From assembly GCA_037355855.1 (NCBI GenBank), contig CM074759.1:2232001-2296000 (forward strand): a stretch of 64,000 nt of DNA, written 5' to 3'. Positions 44,777 to 54,040 of this stretch are shown here, one piece after another (within the stretch, counting starts at the first letter, position 1; each line of letters starts with the position of its first letter). The notes beneath the pieces are model-generated. The model ran no database searches. It had not been told where the DNA came from and saw only the letters and a program-made list of their open reading frames with translations. Source of the stretch: Pseudo-nitzschia pungens. Lineage: Eukaryota > Bacillariophyta > Bacillariophyceae > Bacillariales > Bacillariaceae. The position numbers were made by a program, and so were the translations under genes.

Positions 44777-45246
44777 GCACTCTAAAGTAAAGCACATCTG
44801 AAACCCCCTGATTACGAACCTGTGTCATACGCATCATTAATTTTCAATTTATCAGGCTGCACGATTCTTTGGTACATACCGTGGCGGAACGTCCACGACA
44901 CTTGGTTGACTGCGGACCGAACTACACCAAGGTTCGGAAGGTTTCTGAGTATAGAAACTGAGTAAGATGCATTTGCGACGCACTTAACCAACGCGTAGTA
45001 GTTCGTAGTTCAGTTGGCCCTGCACACTTCCTTCTTGATCGAAGTTGTGGTTGAATCCCACTTATTCAAACAGCCTTGATAGCTTGACAGTTAGCTGAAG
45101 ATGTGACCACACGGCGAACTCTTTGAGAAAGTGCTTGCAACTGGTATAAAGCACTCAGTTCGCGGAGGTGTGGGTAATGGATCCGCTGCGTTCAGTGCCA
45201 AAACTATAGCTATATAAAGGCTCCTGTAAATGCATGATTATCACAT
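44777..45246. other. Convergent intergenic region with a tRNA-like relic
   Basis: 3' flanks of eL34 and ALG9. At about 45003-45070, TAGTTCAGTTGG (A-box-like) and GTGGTTGAATCCCAC (perfect T-arm) resemble a tRNA, but the acceptor strands do not pair and the anticodon loop would be 10 nt. It is at best a pseudogene or SINE head. Confidence 0.35.
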
Positions 45247-47169
45247 CTATCGTTTGGCGTACAAGACGAAGTCCCCGTACTGTACTTTCCCGGTCTCAAT
45301 GGCACGTTCATGGAGATAGGGAATATATAGAATACGGTGAAGTGTACTAGTAGTGGCCTCCGAATCGAGGAAGGGCGCAGTCACGATTGGCTTCCACTGA
45401 GTGTGTTTCTCACTGTCGTCACTCAGTCCCACACAAGAGTCCAACGACGTCGAGAGTTCAAGAAGAAAATCGCAGTTTTCAATTGGAGTGTAGGATCCTG
45501 GCTCTGGTTCGTTTTTGTCGTTGAAACGATTTGATCCCGTCTGGGGGGTACCGCTCCCTTCTTGAGAGAAGGGCTGCGGAAGCTGACCTGTGAAAGTTGA
45601 TGGGGCAAAACCAAATAAAACTTCCGATGGCTCTGAATCTTTGATGAAGAAACTGGAAGGGAAACGATACCATTCACCACATGTGCAAACGACCTTTGTA
45701 GATGCGGCGGTGGTGATAGAGTCTTCATCTGTAGATGATAAGTTTGAGTCTGCAATGGCAGCTGACATCTGAGCGTAAACATGAAGAGGTGCGGAGTAAT
45801 ACTTCGATAGCGCAGCGGTTCTACTCAAAGAAAAGACGCAAGCCGGAGTCCACAGTATTGCCAAGATTGTGGCACTTATTCCAGTCTTTCTGGTCGATTC
45901 TTGTTTCAGTCCGTTTTTCTGTTGCTTTGGCTTTGTCCACCAAGTATAATTCAACATTGCTTGAATGAGTGAAACACTCACGATGGCAGCACCCAAACAA
46001 AGAGCGGGATAAACAGGATACAGGAAGCGTTCTTCTTTGTGCGGTCGTGGCATCACGACTGCAAGCCATAGGTACAGTGGAGCCATCAGACCCAGACCAT
46101 CTGTCCATGCCGACGAAGAAGAATGAGGCCGTAGAAGACCCCAAATCAGAGGAAAGATTCCCATGAGGCCCACAGGAGCGACATAACTCAAATTCAAAAC
46201 AAGATTTTTCAAATAATACGATAAGGGTTCCACTCCGTAAAGTTCGTCACCACCAGCCTGTGTATTGTAAAGCAAAATATTCCACAACGGAGATACGAGA
46301 CGATCATACTGGTTATAATCGACGGCCATTACCAAACCTTGTATGAAAAGCGTGATAGGGACAATCTGGAAAAATATAAACGCCACAATCTGTTCTTGTT
46401 CTCGGATCAAAATCCCGACCCCGAGAGGAACCAGAACCAAAACGCCGAAAGGCCAGCCGATAGCCAATGTAGCCGAGACTGCCAAAAAGCAAAAGCGAAC
46501 ATGCTGCTTTCTGAGATAGGCAGCCGCCGCCAATAACCACATGCCCATCAAAGTAGAAGAGGGCAAAAGCGCTGCCGCTGAATGCGCCATTCCAGCTGCG
46601 GATATAAGCAGGAATTCAGTGACCCATCCGACTAGGAAAAACCAGCTTTTGGATGAATCAGCAATTGTTTCAATTTTGTCACTGCGTTCCTCTAGGCCTT
46701 GTTCCACAATGGACCGACAAAAAGAAACCTCGGCATATGCCATCGAAGCACCAAAGGTGGAACGCAACAAAACAAATAATGCAATATTCAATGACTGTGA
46801 TGGATCAAATGATTGTTCGGTCAAGAGAGTCCATAGCCAGGAAGGGAAGATACCCCCTCGCAAACCCTGTAAGTAAATCCAGGCAACGCCAGCAATCGGT
46901 GTCAAATATGCATAGGTCCTCAAAGCAAATTCATTCGCATATTCCCACGTTTGAAAGGACTTGCCCCGAAACAAGAGGAAATGAACAACTTCCCAATAAT
47001 TGAAGGTCTCGTCACAGTCCATGATTGGCATACGGTTCGCTTGATAGACACGGTATCCGATATGAACTGGCAACACTATGAAAGTCCAAATTTCATATGA
47101 AGACATGATATTATACCATCGTATTGAATTTTCGTTGGAGTGCCGCAGTCTCTGCGATTCGCCCTTCAT
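45247..47169 (-). CDS. ALG9: Alpha-1,2-mannosyltransferase ALG9 (GT22)
   Basis: A single-exon gene of 640 residues from the ATG at 47169; a longer frame exists but lacks ATG. ALG9 adds alpha-1,2 mannoses to the dolichol-linked oligosaccharide on the lumenal side of the ER, using dolichol-phosphate-mannose. Near the start, MDCDETFNYWEVVHFLL...FQTWEYANEFALRTYAYL contains the catalytic acidic pair (D-E) of the GT22 family. About ten hydrophobic spans follow, then MPRPHKEERFLYPVYPALCL, the HKEERF family box. The lumenal C-terminal part (GEWYRFPSSFF, GQLPQPF, CDFLLEL) is typical of ALG9 rather than ALG12 or PIG-B. Confidence 0.9.
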   Translation of the reverse strand: MKGESQRLRHSNENSIRWYNIMSSYEIWTFIVLPVHIGYRVYQANRMPIMDCDETFNYWEVVHFLLFRGKSFQTWEYANEFALRTYAYLTPIAGVAWIYLQGLRGGIFPSWLWTLLTEQSFDPSQSLNIALFVLLRSTFGASMAYAEVSFCRSIVEQGLEERSDKIETIADSSKSWFFLVGWVTEFLLISAAGMAHSAAALLPSSTLMGMWLLAAAAYLRKQHVRFCFLAVSATLAIGWPFGVLVLVPLGVGILIREQEQIVAFIFFQIVPITLFIQGLVMAVDYNQYDRLVSPLWNILLYNTQAGGDELYGVEPLSYYLKNLVLNLSYVAPVGLMGIFPLIWGLLRPHSSSSAWTDGLGLMAPLYLWLAVVMPRPHKEERFLYPVYPALCLGAAIVSVSLIQAMLNYTWWTKPKQQKNGLKQESTRKTGISATILAILWTPACVFSLSRTAALSKYYSAPLHVYAQMSAAIADSNLSSTDEDSITTAASTKVVCTCGEWYRFPSSFFIKDSEPSEVLFGFAPSTFTGQLPQPFSQEGSGTPQTGSNRFNDKNEPEPGSYTPIENCDFLLELSTSLDSCVGLSDDSEKHTQWKPIVTAPFLDSEATTSTLHRILYIPYLHERAIETGKVQYGDFVLYAKR

Positions 47170-47692
47170 GGTGGTCACTTCTACAGATCGAGAATCAATG
47201 TGCAAAGCCTGTCGAAGCCTTCGGCGATTACTTGAGTGTGAACTAAGGTTTACGGTCAAAAATGAATTTATCTAGTAGAAAGAGGGATTTTCATGTACCG
47301 AAGTAAGGTTTAATGTCCGGAGTGGTGGAAGAATACTGATACACTTCTCAAATATCGGCGGTTAATTTTCGTGATTCCGAAGTTCTGTACATAAGTTAAG
47401 TCTTACCTGGTACGGTACTCGTTCAAAAAAACATGAGGTGTGTAGGTGCTCGGAACGCAGATACGACAATCGAAGTCGAAGGGAAGGCAGATAGGGTATT
47501 TCAAGTCGAAATTCTTCCATTGGTACACTAATCTGATAAAAAACAAAAACTGGGATGAATTCGGTATGCAAATCTGGTAATGAAAACAAATGATATTTTT
47601 GTCTGTATTCACATGTACAGTAACTAATTATTTTAATGATGCTCAACAGTATTTAACAGTACTAGGGCAATATTGCGTGCACCTGGAGATGC

Positions 47693-47995
47693 ACCATGCA
47701 CGATAACATGCACGATAACATGCACAGTAACATGCACAGTAACATGCACAGTAACATGCACAGTAACATGCACAGTAACATGCACAGTAACATGCACAGT
47801 AACATGCACAGTAACATGCACAGTAACATGCACAGTAACATGCACAGTAACATGCACAGTAACATGCACAGTAACATGCACAGTAACATGCACAGTAACA
47901 TGCACAGTAACATGCACAGTAACATGCACAGTAACATGCACAGTAACATGCACAGTAACATGCACAGTAACATGCACAGTAACATGCACATAAAT
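47693..47995. repeat. 12-bp minisatellite CATGCACAGTAA
   Basis: About 25 head-to-tail copies, the first two reading CATGCACGATAA. Because the unit is a multiple of three and stop-free in several frames, open frames of over 100 codons appear on both strands; I regard these as by-products. A shorter diverged array in opposite orientation is at about 48421-48562. Confidence 0.97.
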
Positions 47996-48031
47996 ATCAA
48001 TCATTGTCGTAAACGTTCAATAGTTTTAAAA

Positions 48032-48118
48032 ATTTAACACGTAGATTCAAAAATTGTCTATTACCCGTTTGTACCCGGTTGGCCCGGTACAGAAGATTTT
48101 TGAATCTACGTGTTAAAT
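48032..48118. repeat. Perfect 22-bp inverted repeat in fold-back core
   Basis: The arms ATTTAACACGTAGATTC... (48032) and ...GAATCTACGTGTTAAAT (ending 48118) surround a 41-bp loop containing CCCGGTTGGCCCGGTAC. A third partial arm occurs at about 48190-48212. Confidence 0.9.
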
Positions 48119-48890
48119 TGTACTAATTTTACTCGTACCGGGTTGTTTCCGTACGAGTACATACCCGGTCAGCCCGCCCAGTACATAAGATTTTTGAATT
48201 TATGTGTTAAATTTGTAACAATAAACCTGGTCAACCCGGTACAACCTGGTCAGCCCGTGTTAAATTTTTAAACTATTCTCCATGATAAATTGAATCTATT
48301 TGAATCTACATCTTATTTAATTAAATATTTAAGACAGATATTCAATTTAACATATAGGAAACATTTTAATTATTGTCTTGATAAATTGTTACTTAAGGTA
48401 TTTGATTACTTAAGGTATAATGCACATGTGTGCATGTTACCGTGATAGTGCATGTTACGGTGCATGTTACGGTGCATGTTACCATGCATGTTACCATCCA
48501 TGTTATCGTGCATGTTATCGTGCATGTTATTGTGCATGTTATTGTGCATGTTACCATGCATCTCCAGGTATACGCAATATTGCCCTACTTTTAAACTCTG
48601 TCAAGCGTATAGTGGAAAGTATCATCTGTTTTCATTACCAGATTTGCGTACCAAATTCATCCCCGTTTTGGTTTTTTACCCTATTAGCGTACTGACCAAA
48701 GAATTTTGACTCAAAATACCCTATCTGTGTTCCCTTTGACTTCGATTGCCGTATCTGCGTTCCAGGCGCCGAGGTGTGTAATAGTCTCATCATTCTGCGT
48801 TCCGATTGACCCTAACCTTACCCATTACGTGTATCGCATTCCTTTTCCCCTCAATATTGTAAGTCACTAACGGACCGGTAATTGAGTGAT

Positions 48891-49066
48891 TGCCATACCC
48901 CGGGTCTACTAGTAGCGTTTACGATAGTATTGATATGCAAATTGTGAGCTCTATCAGTTAGTCTACTTGCTATCGGGTTCAGCAGTCTCGAAATCGGCGA
49001 TTCCAGAGACTCGCTAATCGTAATCCAATCACGAACCGATTCGTGACTATATTCCGGTGCACGGCA
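48891..49066 (-). repeat. 3' LTR of gypsy element A
   Basis: 176 bp with the same ends as family B LTRs (TGCCATACCCCGGG...GGTGCACGGCA) but many internal differences from the 192-bp LTRs of element B. Confidence 0.9.
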
Positions 49067-49084
49067 TGCTCCTCCATGGTACTG

Positions 49085-50563
49085 TTACGATTCAATGCTA
49101 TTCCTGCAATAATAGGGGTGTACTCTCCTAATGTTAACCCGGTCGGTTACAAAGGGGGCAGTTTCAATAGTTACAGTTCCATTATCATGGGCCTTGAGTA
49201 CCTTGTAAGGTCCTTGCCGTGGGAAGGATAGTTTTGGGATGATGCCCTTCCTTTCCAGGGTGACATAGTCTCCTTCTCTATAGACATGGGGGATCCTCTT
49301 CTGGTTCTCCCTGATGTTGCTCTTGTGGATGCTTTTCTGCTTCCTTGCTTGGATTGCTTCCCAGTCCACTGGGAAGTTCACCGGCATGAACATGTCTCTG
49401 CCGAACACCAACTGTGCCGGGGAGTACCCCAGGGTGGTATGGATGGCGCTTCTGATAGCATATGCCGCCTTGGTGGTGAATTCCTCAAAAGGGTCCTTCT
49501 CGTGGAGGTCCCTGTTTTCCAGGTTGAAGGACAGCAAACAGTCCTTTAACACCTGGTGGATCCTTTCCAACACTGAATTGGATTGTGGATTCCAAGCCCC
49601 ACTGGGCTTCCTTTTCATCCCCATGTTCTCGCAGAGCTCTTGGAACTCTGCTTTGAACTCACTCCCACCATCAAAGCCAATTTCCTTTCGGCGCGGGTAT
49701 CTTGCTAGCCAGGTACTGTCCAGCAATCGTTGAGTTTCTGCTGCATTTGGGGAGTCCTTCAGGTGAGCCAGTTCAAACCATCCGGTCACTGGGTCCACCA
49801 TGGTGAGGACATGGATGTGGTAGTCTTTACCATTCTTGTTGTGGACAGTTGCAGGTCCCCAGAGGTCCACATTGACCCTCTGCCATTTGGTGACTTCAGC
49901 TGTTTTCTCCGGTAGTAGTCCATACTTCTTCCGGCCACTCTTCTTAAACATCTGGCATGTGTGACAGTGCTTACATAGGTCCTGGACGTCCTTCCGTAGG
50001 CCTTTCCAGGTGAAGACTGAGCGTATGCTCTGTTCCATTCTCTTTTCCCCCGGGTGCACCAACATGGTGTGGTACCACTCCATTACTCTTTGTTTGAGCT
50101 TGTCGGGAATCAGGATCTTGCCTTCTTTGTGGATGAGGCTGAAACCTTCCACATTTTTGGTGGTTAGGCCTTTGTCTTTTTCCAAAGCATTCATGATTTT
50201 CGTGTCCTTCTGCTGGTAGAACTGAATCATGTCCGGGGCAAGTGGGAATGCACTATTGCTCCGGAATTCTTCCGGCGGTTCTTCCCCAAGTGGGAATAGG
50301 AGTTGCCGGAGGTGCGCTTCCTCATCCGCGTAGGTGAGGGGCTTATTTGGTGGTAGCCATTCCACTGTATCCGCCGGGTCATCAGTGATGTCCAGTCGGG
50401 ACAGCGCATCTGCTGCATCGTTTTCTTTGCCAGCAACGTGCTTGACTACCGGGTGGAACTCCTCCATAAGGAGCCTCCACCGGACCATTCTTTGGGTCGG
50501 CATCTGCTGATACAGTAAGTTCAGGTGATCCGTGTGAATGGTTACATCCTGGCCTCGCAGGAT
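49085..50563 (-). pseudogene. gypsy element A pol, RNase H end and integrase
   Basis: About 490 residues remain open from the insertion point (ILRGQDVTIHTDHLNLLYQQ) to the stop. The integrase is recognisable: zinc-binding HPGEKRM...CKHCHTC, core VDLWGP, FDGGSEF and NSVLERIH for the DDE residues. It is close in sequence to element B pol. The upstream half carries a TGA at about 56490, so the element was already dead or died after the insertion. Confidence 0.9.
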
Positions 50564-50755
50564 TGCCATACCCCGGGTCTACTAGTAGTGTTTACGATAG
50601 TAGTGATATGCAAATTGTGAGCTCTATTGGTTAGTCTATTTGCTACAGTTCTAAGAGCCCTCCGAATCAGCGATTCTGTCGACTCGCCGATTGTTTTTAT
50701 CCTTATCCTTAATCCAGTCCCGTGTGCGCTCGTGACTGTATTTTGGTGCACGGCA
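50564..50755 (-). repeat. 3' LTR of gypsy element B
   Basis: 192 bp, identical by eye to 56197-56388. On the minus strand it starts TGCCGTGCACC and ends GGTATGGCA. Confidence 0.97.
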
Positions 50756-50773
50756 TACTCCTCCATGGTACTG

Positions 50774-53700
50774 TTACGGTTTAACGGGATCCCTGCAATA
50801 ATAGGGATGGACTCTCCTAATGTTAACCCGGTCGGTTACAAAGGGAGCAGTTTCAATAGTTACAGTTCCATTATCATGGGCCTTGAGCACCTTGTAAGGT
50901 CCTTGTCGTGGGAAGGATAGTTTCGGAATAATGCCCTTCCTCTCCAGGGTGACATAGTCTCCTTCCTTATAGACATGGGGAATCCGCTTCCGGTTCTCCC
51001 TGATGTTGCTCTTGTGGATACTCTTTTGTTTCCTTGCTTGGATTGCTTCCCAATCCGCTGGGAAGTTTACAGGCATGAACATGTCCCTTCCAAACACCAG
51101 TTGTGCCGGAGAGTATCCCAGCGTGGTGTGGATGGCACTTCTAATAGCGTATGCTGCCTTGGTAGTGAATTCCTCAAAAGGATCCTTCTCGTGGAGGTCC
51201 CTTTGTTCCAAGTTAAAGGACAGTAGACAGTCCTTCAGCACCTGGTGGATTCTTTCCAGCACTGAGTTGGATTGTGGGTTCCAAGCGCCACTGGGCTTTC
51301 TTTTCATTCCCATGTTATCACAGAGCTCTTGGAACTCTGCTTTGAACTCGCTCCCGCCATCAAAGCCAATTTCCTTTGGGCGCGGATACCTTGCTAGCCA
51401 TGTACTGTCCAATAATCGTTGAGTTTCTGCGGCATTTGGTGAGTCCTTCAGGTGAGCCAGTTCAAACCATCCGGTTACTGGGTCCACCATGGTGAGAACA
51501 TGGATGTGGTAGTCTTTACCATTTTTGTTGTGGACAGTTGCAGGTCCCCAGAGGTCCACATTGACCCTCTGCCATTTGGTAACCTCAGCTGCTTTTTCCG
51601 GTAGTAGTCCATACTTCTTCCGGCCACTCTTTTTGAACATCTGACACGTGTGGCAGTGCTTACAGAGGTCCTGGACGTCTTTTCGTAGGCCTTTCCAGGT
51701 GAACACTGAGCGTATGCTCTGTTCCATTCTCTTTTCTCCGGGATGGACCAACATGCTGTGGTACCATTCCATGACTCTGTCCTTGAGTTTATCGGGAATC
51801 AGGATCTTTCCTTCTTTATGGATTAGGTTGTAACCTTCCACCATTTTGGTGGTCAGTCGGTTGTCTTTTTCCAGAGCACTCATGATTCCTGTGTCCTTTT
51901 GCTGGTAGAACTGAATCATGTCCGGGGCAAGTGGGAATGCACTATTGCCCTGGAATTCTTCCGGCGCTTCTCCAAGCGGGAATAGGAGTTGCCGGAGGTG
52001 CTCTTCCTCATCCGCGTAGGTGAGGGGCTTATTTGGCGGTAGCCATTCCACCGTATCTGCTGGGTCATCCGTAATATCCAGTCGTGATAGTGCATCTGCT
52101 GCATCGTTGTCTTTGCCAGCCACATGCTTGACTACCGGGTGGAACTCCTCCATGAGGAGTCTCCACCGGACCATTCTCTGCGTCGGCATCTGCTGATACA
52201 GTAGATTCAGGTGATCCGTGTGAATGGTTACATCTTGTCCTCGTAGGATTCCTTCAAACGCTTTCAAGCCTTCCACTATTCCGAGGAGTTCCTTTTCTCC
52301 TACAGTGTAGTTGAGCTGTGCTGAATTCAGTTTCCTCGTATAGAAACCAAGTGGTTTGCCATCTTGGCACACAGTGGCTCCCAGTTGGCGGTCACTGGCG
52401 TCTGAGTAGAGCTGAAATGGTTTTGTAAAGTCTGGGAATGCAAGCTTTGCTTCATCCGCGAGCATTCTCTTCGCCTCCATGAAAGCTTTCTGCTCTGCTG
52501 GACCCCAATACCAGTTCATTTTGCCCTTTTTCCCTGCTAGTTTGTTCAGAGGGGCTAGGATGTGGGAGCGGCGCTTCCACATGTCCCGGTAGAAATTTAC
52601 CATTCCAAGAAACATCTTGAGTTGCTTGGTGTTCTTGGGGGCTTCGAGGCGTTTCATTGCCTCCAGCTTCTTTGGCTGGGGCTGAATGCCCTCTGTTGTT
52701 AACAGAAATCCCAGATATTCCACTTCTTTTTGCATGAAGAAGGATTTCCGTAGGTTGGCTCTGAAGCCAGCATCATCCAGTCGCTGTAGGACTGTATCGA
52801 TTTTGTCGAGGTGATCCTGTTCAGATTCCCCTTCTCTCTGGATGATTAGGATATCGTCAATATAGACCAGGACATAGTCCAGGTCCCCGAGCAGGTTCAT
52901 CATTACTGACTGGAATATGTCAGGAGCGCAGGCAATCCCCATTGCCAGTCTCTTGTAGGCATACTTTCCCCACGGCAGAATGGTGGAGCAGATCTTCTGG
53001 CTCTCCTTGCAGATGGGAATGGTGTAATATCCTTGGGACAAGTCCAGCGCCGTGGCTGACTTGAACTTCTGGAGCCGTTGGATAGTTTCCCCTATTCGTG
53101 GTAGTGGGAATGGTTTTCGTTGGATGGCTGCGTTCATCTTCCGAAAGTCGGTTAGCACGCGAATGTCCCCTGTCTTTTTGGGTTGACAGAAGGTAGGGGA
53201 TGCCCACGGTGAGTCATCATCGTGGGGGAGTTTTTCCAGGACTCCAATATCACAGAGCCTGGTGATCTCCTTCCGGAGTGCTTGTTCAAAGGCATGGGGC
53301 ACCGAATAGTACCTCTGCCGGACCGGTTTGACCCCTGGTTGGAGTTCAATGGACACCGGTTTTATGTTTTTGAGCAGACCCAATCCTCCGCCAAAGAGGG
53401 TTGGGAATTTCTTCAGTGTTTTCTTCAGGGCTTCCTTGGACGCGTCTGTAATCTCCAGGTCATTGACCATAGCGTCTATATCGACTTTGGAGTAATCGGC
53501 GTCCAGGATTTTGGCTTGCCTTTCTTCCTCTTGTTGGAGGATTGGACTTTGTGTGTTGGCAAAGAATACTGCCTCACATTTGTCCGGGTCAGAGAGCTCC
53601 CCCATCCCTTTCATGGGGATGGAGTCGCCCTGCCATTCAATTGTCCGGGAACTGTATTTTATATCCAGTCCCAATTGTGCCATCATGTCGGATCCTATGA

Positions 53701-54040
53701 TCATGTCGTAGGGCACCTCCTCATGGTGATGGTATTCATCCACTTGGAAGGTCCATTTGATGGTTTTGGAGTTTGAAAACTCTATCAACCTCAGTCCCAC
53801 TGAAGCCGCAGACTTGGTTCGGAACTTGCCCCCATAGGTATTATAGGTGACAGATCTGTGGTCTCGGTTCGTTAGTTGCCTTCGGTCGACAAAGTGCCTT
53901 AGTATGATGGATTTGGAGCACCCGGAGTCGAGTAGGCCCCGGAGCATCCTCCCCCTTCCCTTGTGGTCCAATACCTCCACACAGACGTCTGCGAATCGGT
54001 TGATTACGCGCGGTCCGGCGTGGATGGTATCAGAAGCCAT
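50774..54040 (-). CDS. gypsy element B pol polyprotein
   Basis: 1,088 residues. In order: aspartic protease (LRGLLDSGCSKSII, near residue 40); reverse transcriptase with VLVYIDDILII; RNase H (LYSDASDRQLGATV, HTDHLNLLYQQ); integrase with zinc finger (HPGEKRM...CKHCHTC), DDE residues in VDLWGP, FDGGSEF and SVLERIH; and a C-terminal domain (GDYVTLERKG...). No chromodomain is visible. Its first ATG directly follows the gag TGA in the same frame (TGAATG), so it is made either by readthrough as Gag-Pol or by reinitiation. Confidence 0.95.
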   Translation of the reverse strand: MASDTIHAGPRVINRFADVCVEVLDHKGRGRMLRGLLDSGCSKSIILRHFVDRRQLTNRDHRSVTYNTYGGKFRTKSAASVGLRLIEFSNSKTIKWTFQVDEYHHHEEVPYDMIIGSDMMAQLGLDIKYSSRTIEWQGDSIPMKGMGELSDPDKCEAVFFANTQSPILQQEEERQAKILDADYSKVDIDAMVNDLEITDASKEALKKTLKKFPTLFGGGLGLLKNIKPVSIELQPGVKPVRQRYYSVPHAFEQALRKEITRLCDIGVLEKLPHDDDSPWASPTFCQPKKTGDIRVLTDFRKMNAAIQRKPFPLPRIGETIQRLQKFKSATALDLSQGYYTIPICKESQKICSTILPWGKYAYKRLAMGIACAPDIFQSVMMNLLGDLDYVLVYIDDILIIQREGESEQDHLDKIDTVLQRLDDAGFRANLRKSFFMQKEVEYLGFLLTTEGIQPQPKKLEAMKRLEAPKNTKQLKMFLGMVNFYRDMWKRRSHILAPLNKLAGKKGKMNWYWGPAEQKAFMEAKRMLADEAKLAFPDFTKPFQLYSDASDRQLGATVCQDGKPLGFYTRKLNSAQLNYTVGEKELLGIVEGLKAFEGILRGQDVTIHTDHLNLLYQQMPTQRMVRWRLLMEEFHPVVKHVAGKDNDAADALSRLDITDDPADTVEWLPPNKPLTYADEEEHLRQLLFPLGEAPEEFQGNSAFPLAPDMIQFYQQKDTGIMSALEKDNRLTTKMVEGYNLIHKEGKILIPDKLKDRVMEWYHSMLVHPGEKRMEQSIRSVFTWKGLRKDVQDLCKHCHTCQMFKKSGRKKYGLLPEKAAEVTKWQRVNVDLWGPATVHNKNGKDYHIHVLTMVDPVTGWFELAHLKDSPNAAETQRLLDSTWLARYPRPKEIGFDGGSEFKAEFQELCDNMGMKRKPSGAWNPQSNSVLERIHQVLKDCLLSFNLEQRDLHEKDPFEEFTTKAAYAIRSAIHTTLGYSPAQLVFGRDMFMPVNFPADWEAIQARKQKSIHKSNIRENRKRIPHVYKEGDYVTLERKGIIPKLSFPRQGPYKVLKAHDNGTVTIETAPFVTDRVNIRRVHPYYCRDPVKP

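Larger units (their letters stand above)
47452..48763. mobile_element. Fold-back element with minisatellite arms
   Basis: The left arm from GGAACGCAGATACGACAATC (47452) and the right arm ending GTATCTGCGTTCC (48763) are imperfect inverted copies. Blocks AAATCTGGTAATGAAAACA and GGGCAATATTGCGT...CCTGGAGATGCA match in inverted order across about 240 bp per arm. Inside the arms lie opposite-strand versions of the same 12-bp minisatellite, and in the centre an AT-rich core with its own perfect inverted repeat. No transposase is present. Confidence 0.8.
48891..50563 (-). mobile_element. Gypsy element A, 3' part (pol end and 3' LTR)
   Basis: Minus-strand element cut by insertion of element B at AGGAT (50559-50563). 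It holds the 3' LTR (48891-49066), a GGAGGAG-type polypurine tract just inside it, and the end of pol. The upstream continuation lies on the other side of B at 56389-56575. Confidence 0.9.

Noticed and set aside
47170..47259. Longer N-terminus for ALG9
   Set aside because: The extension would begin at TTG; the first ATG is at 47169 and already leaves an N-terminal segment before the conserved domain.
47690..48000. CRISPR array as an explanation for the regular 12-bp repeats
   Set aside because: The repeats are contiguous without unique spacers, and the surrounding genes are eukaryotic.
47633..48037. Open frames of over 100 codons on both strands across the 12-bp minisatellite
   Set aside because: They arise because the unit length is a multiple of three and lacks stops in several frames; there is no start context or conserved sequence.
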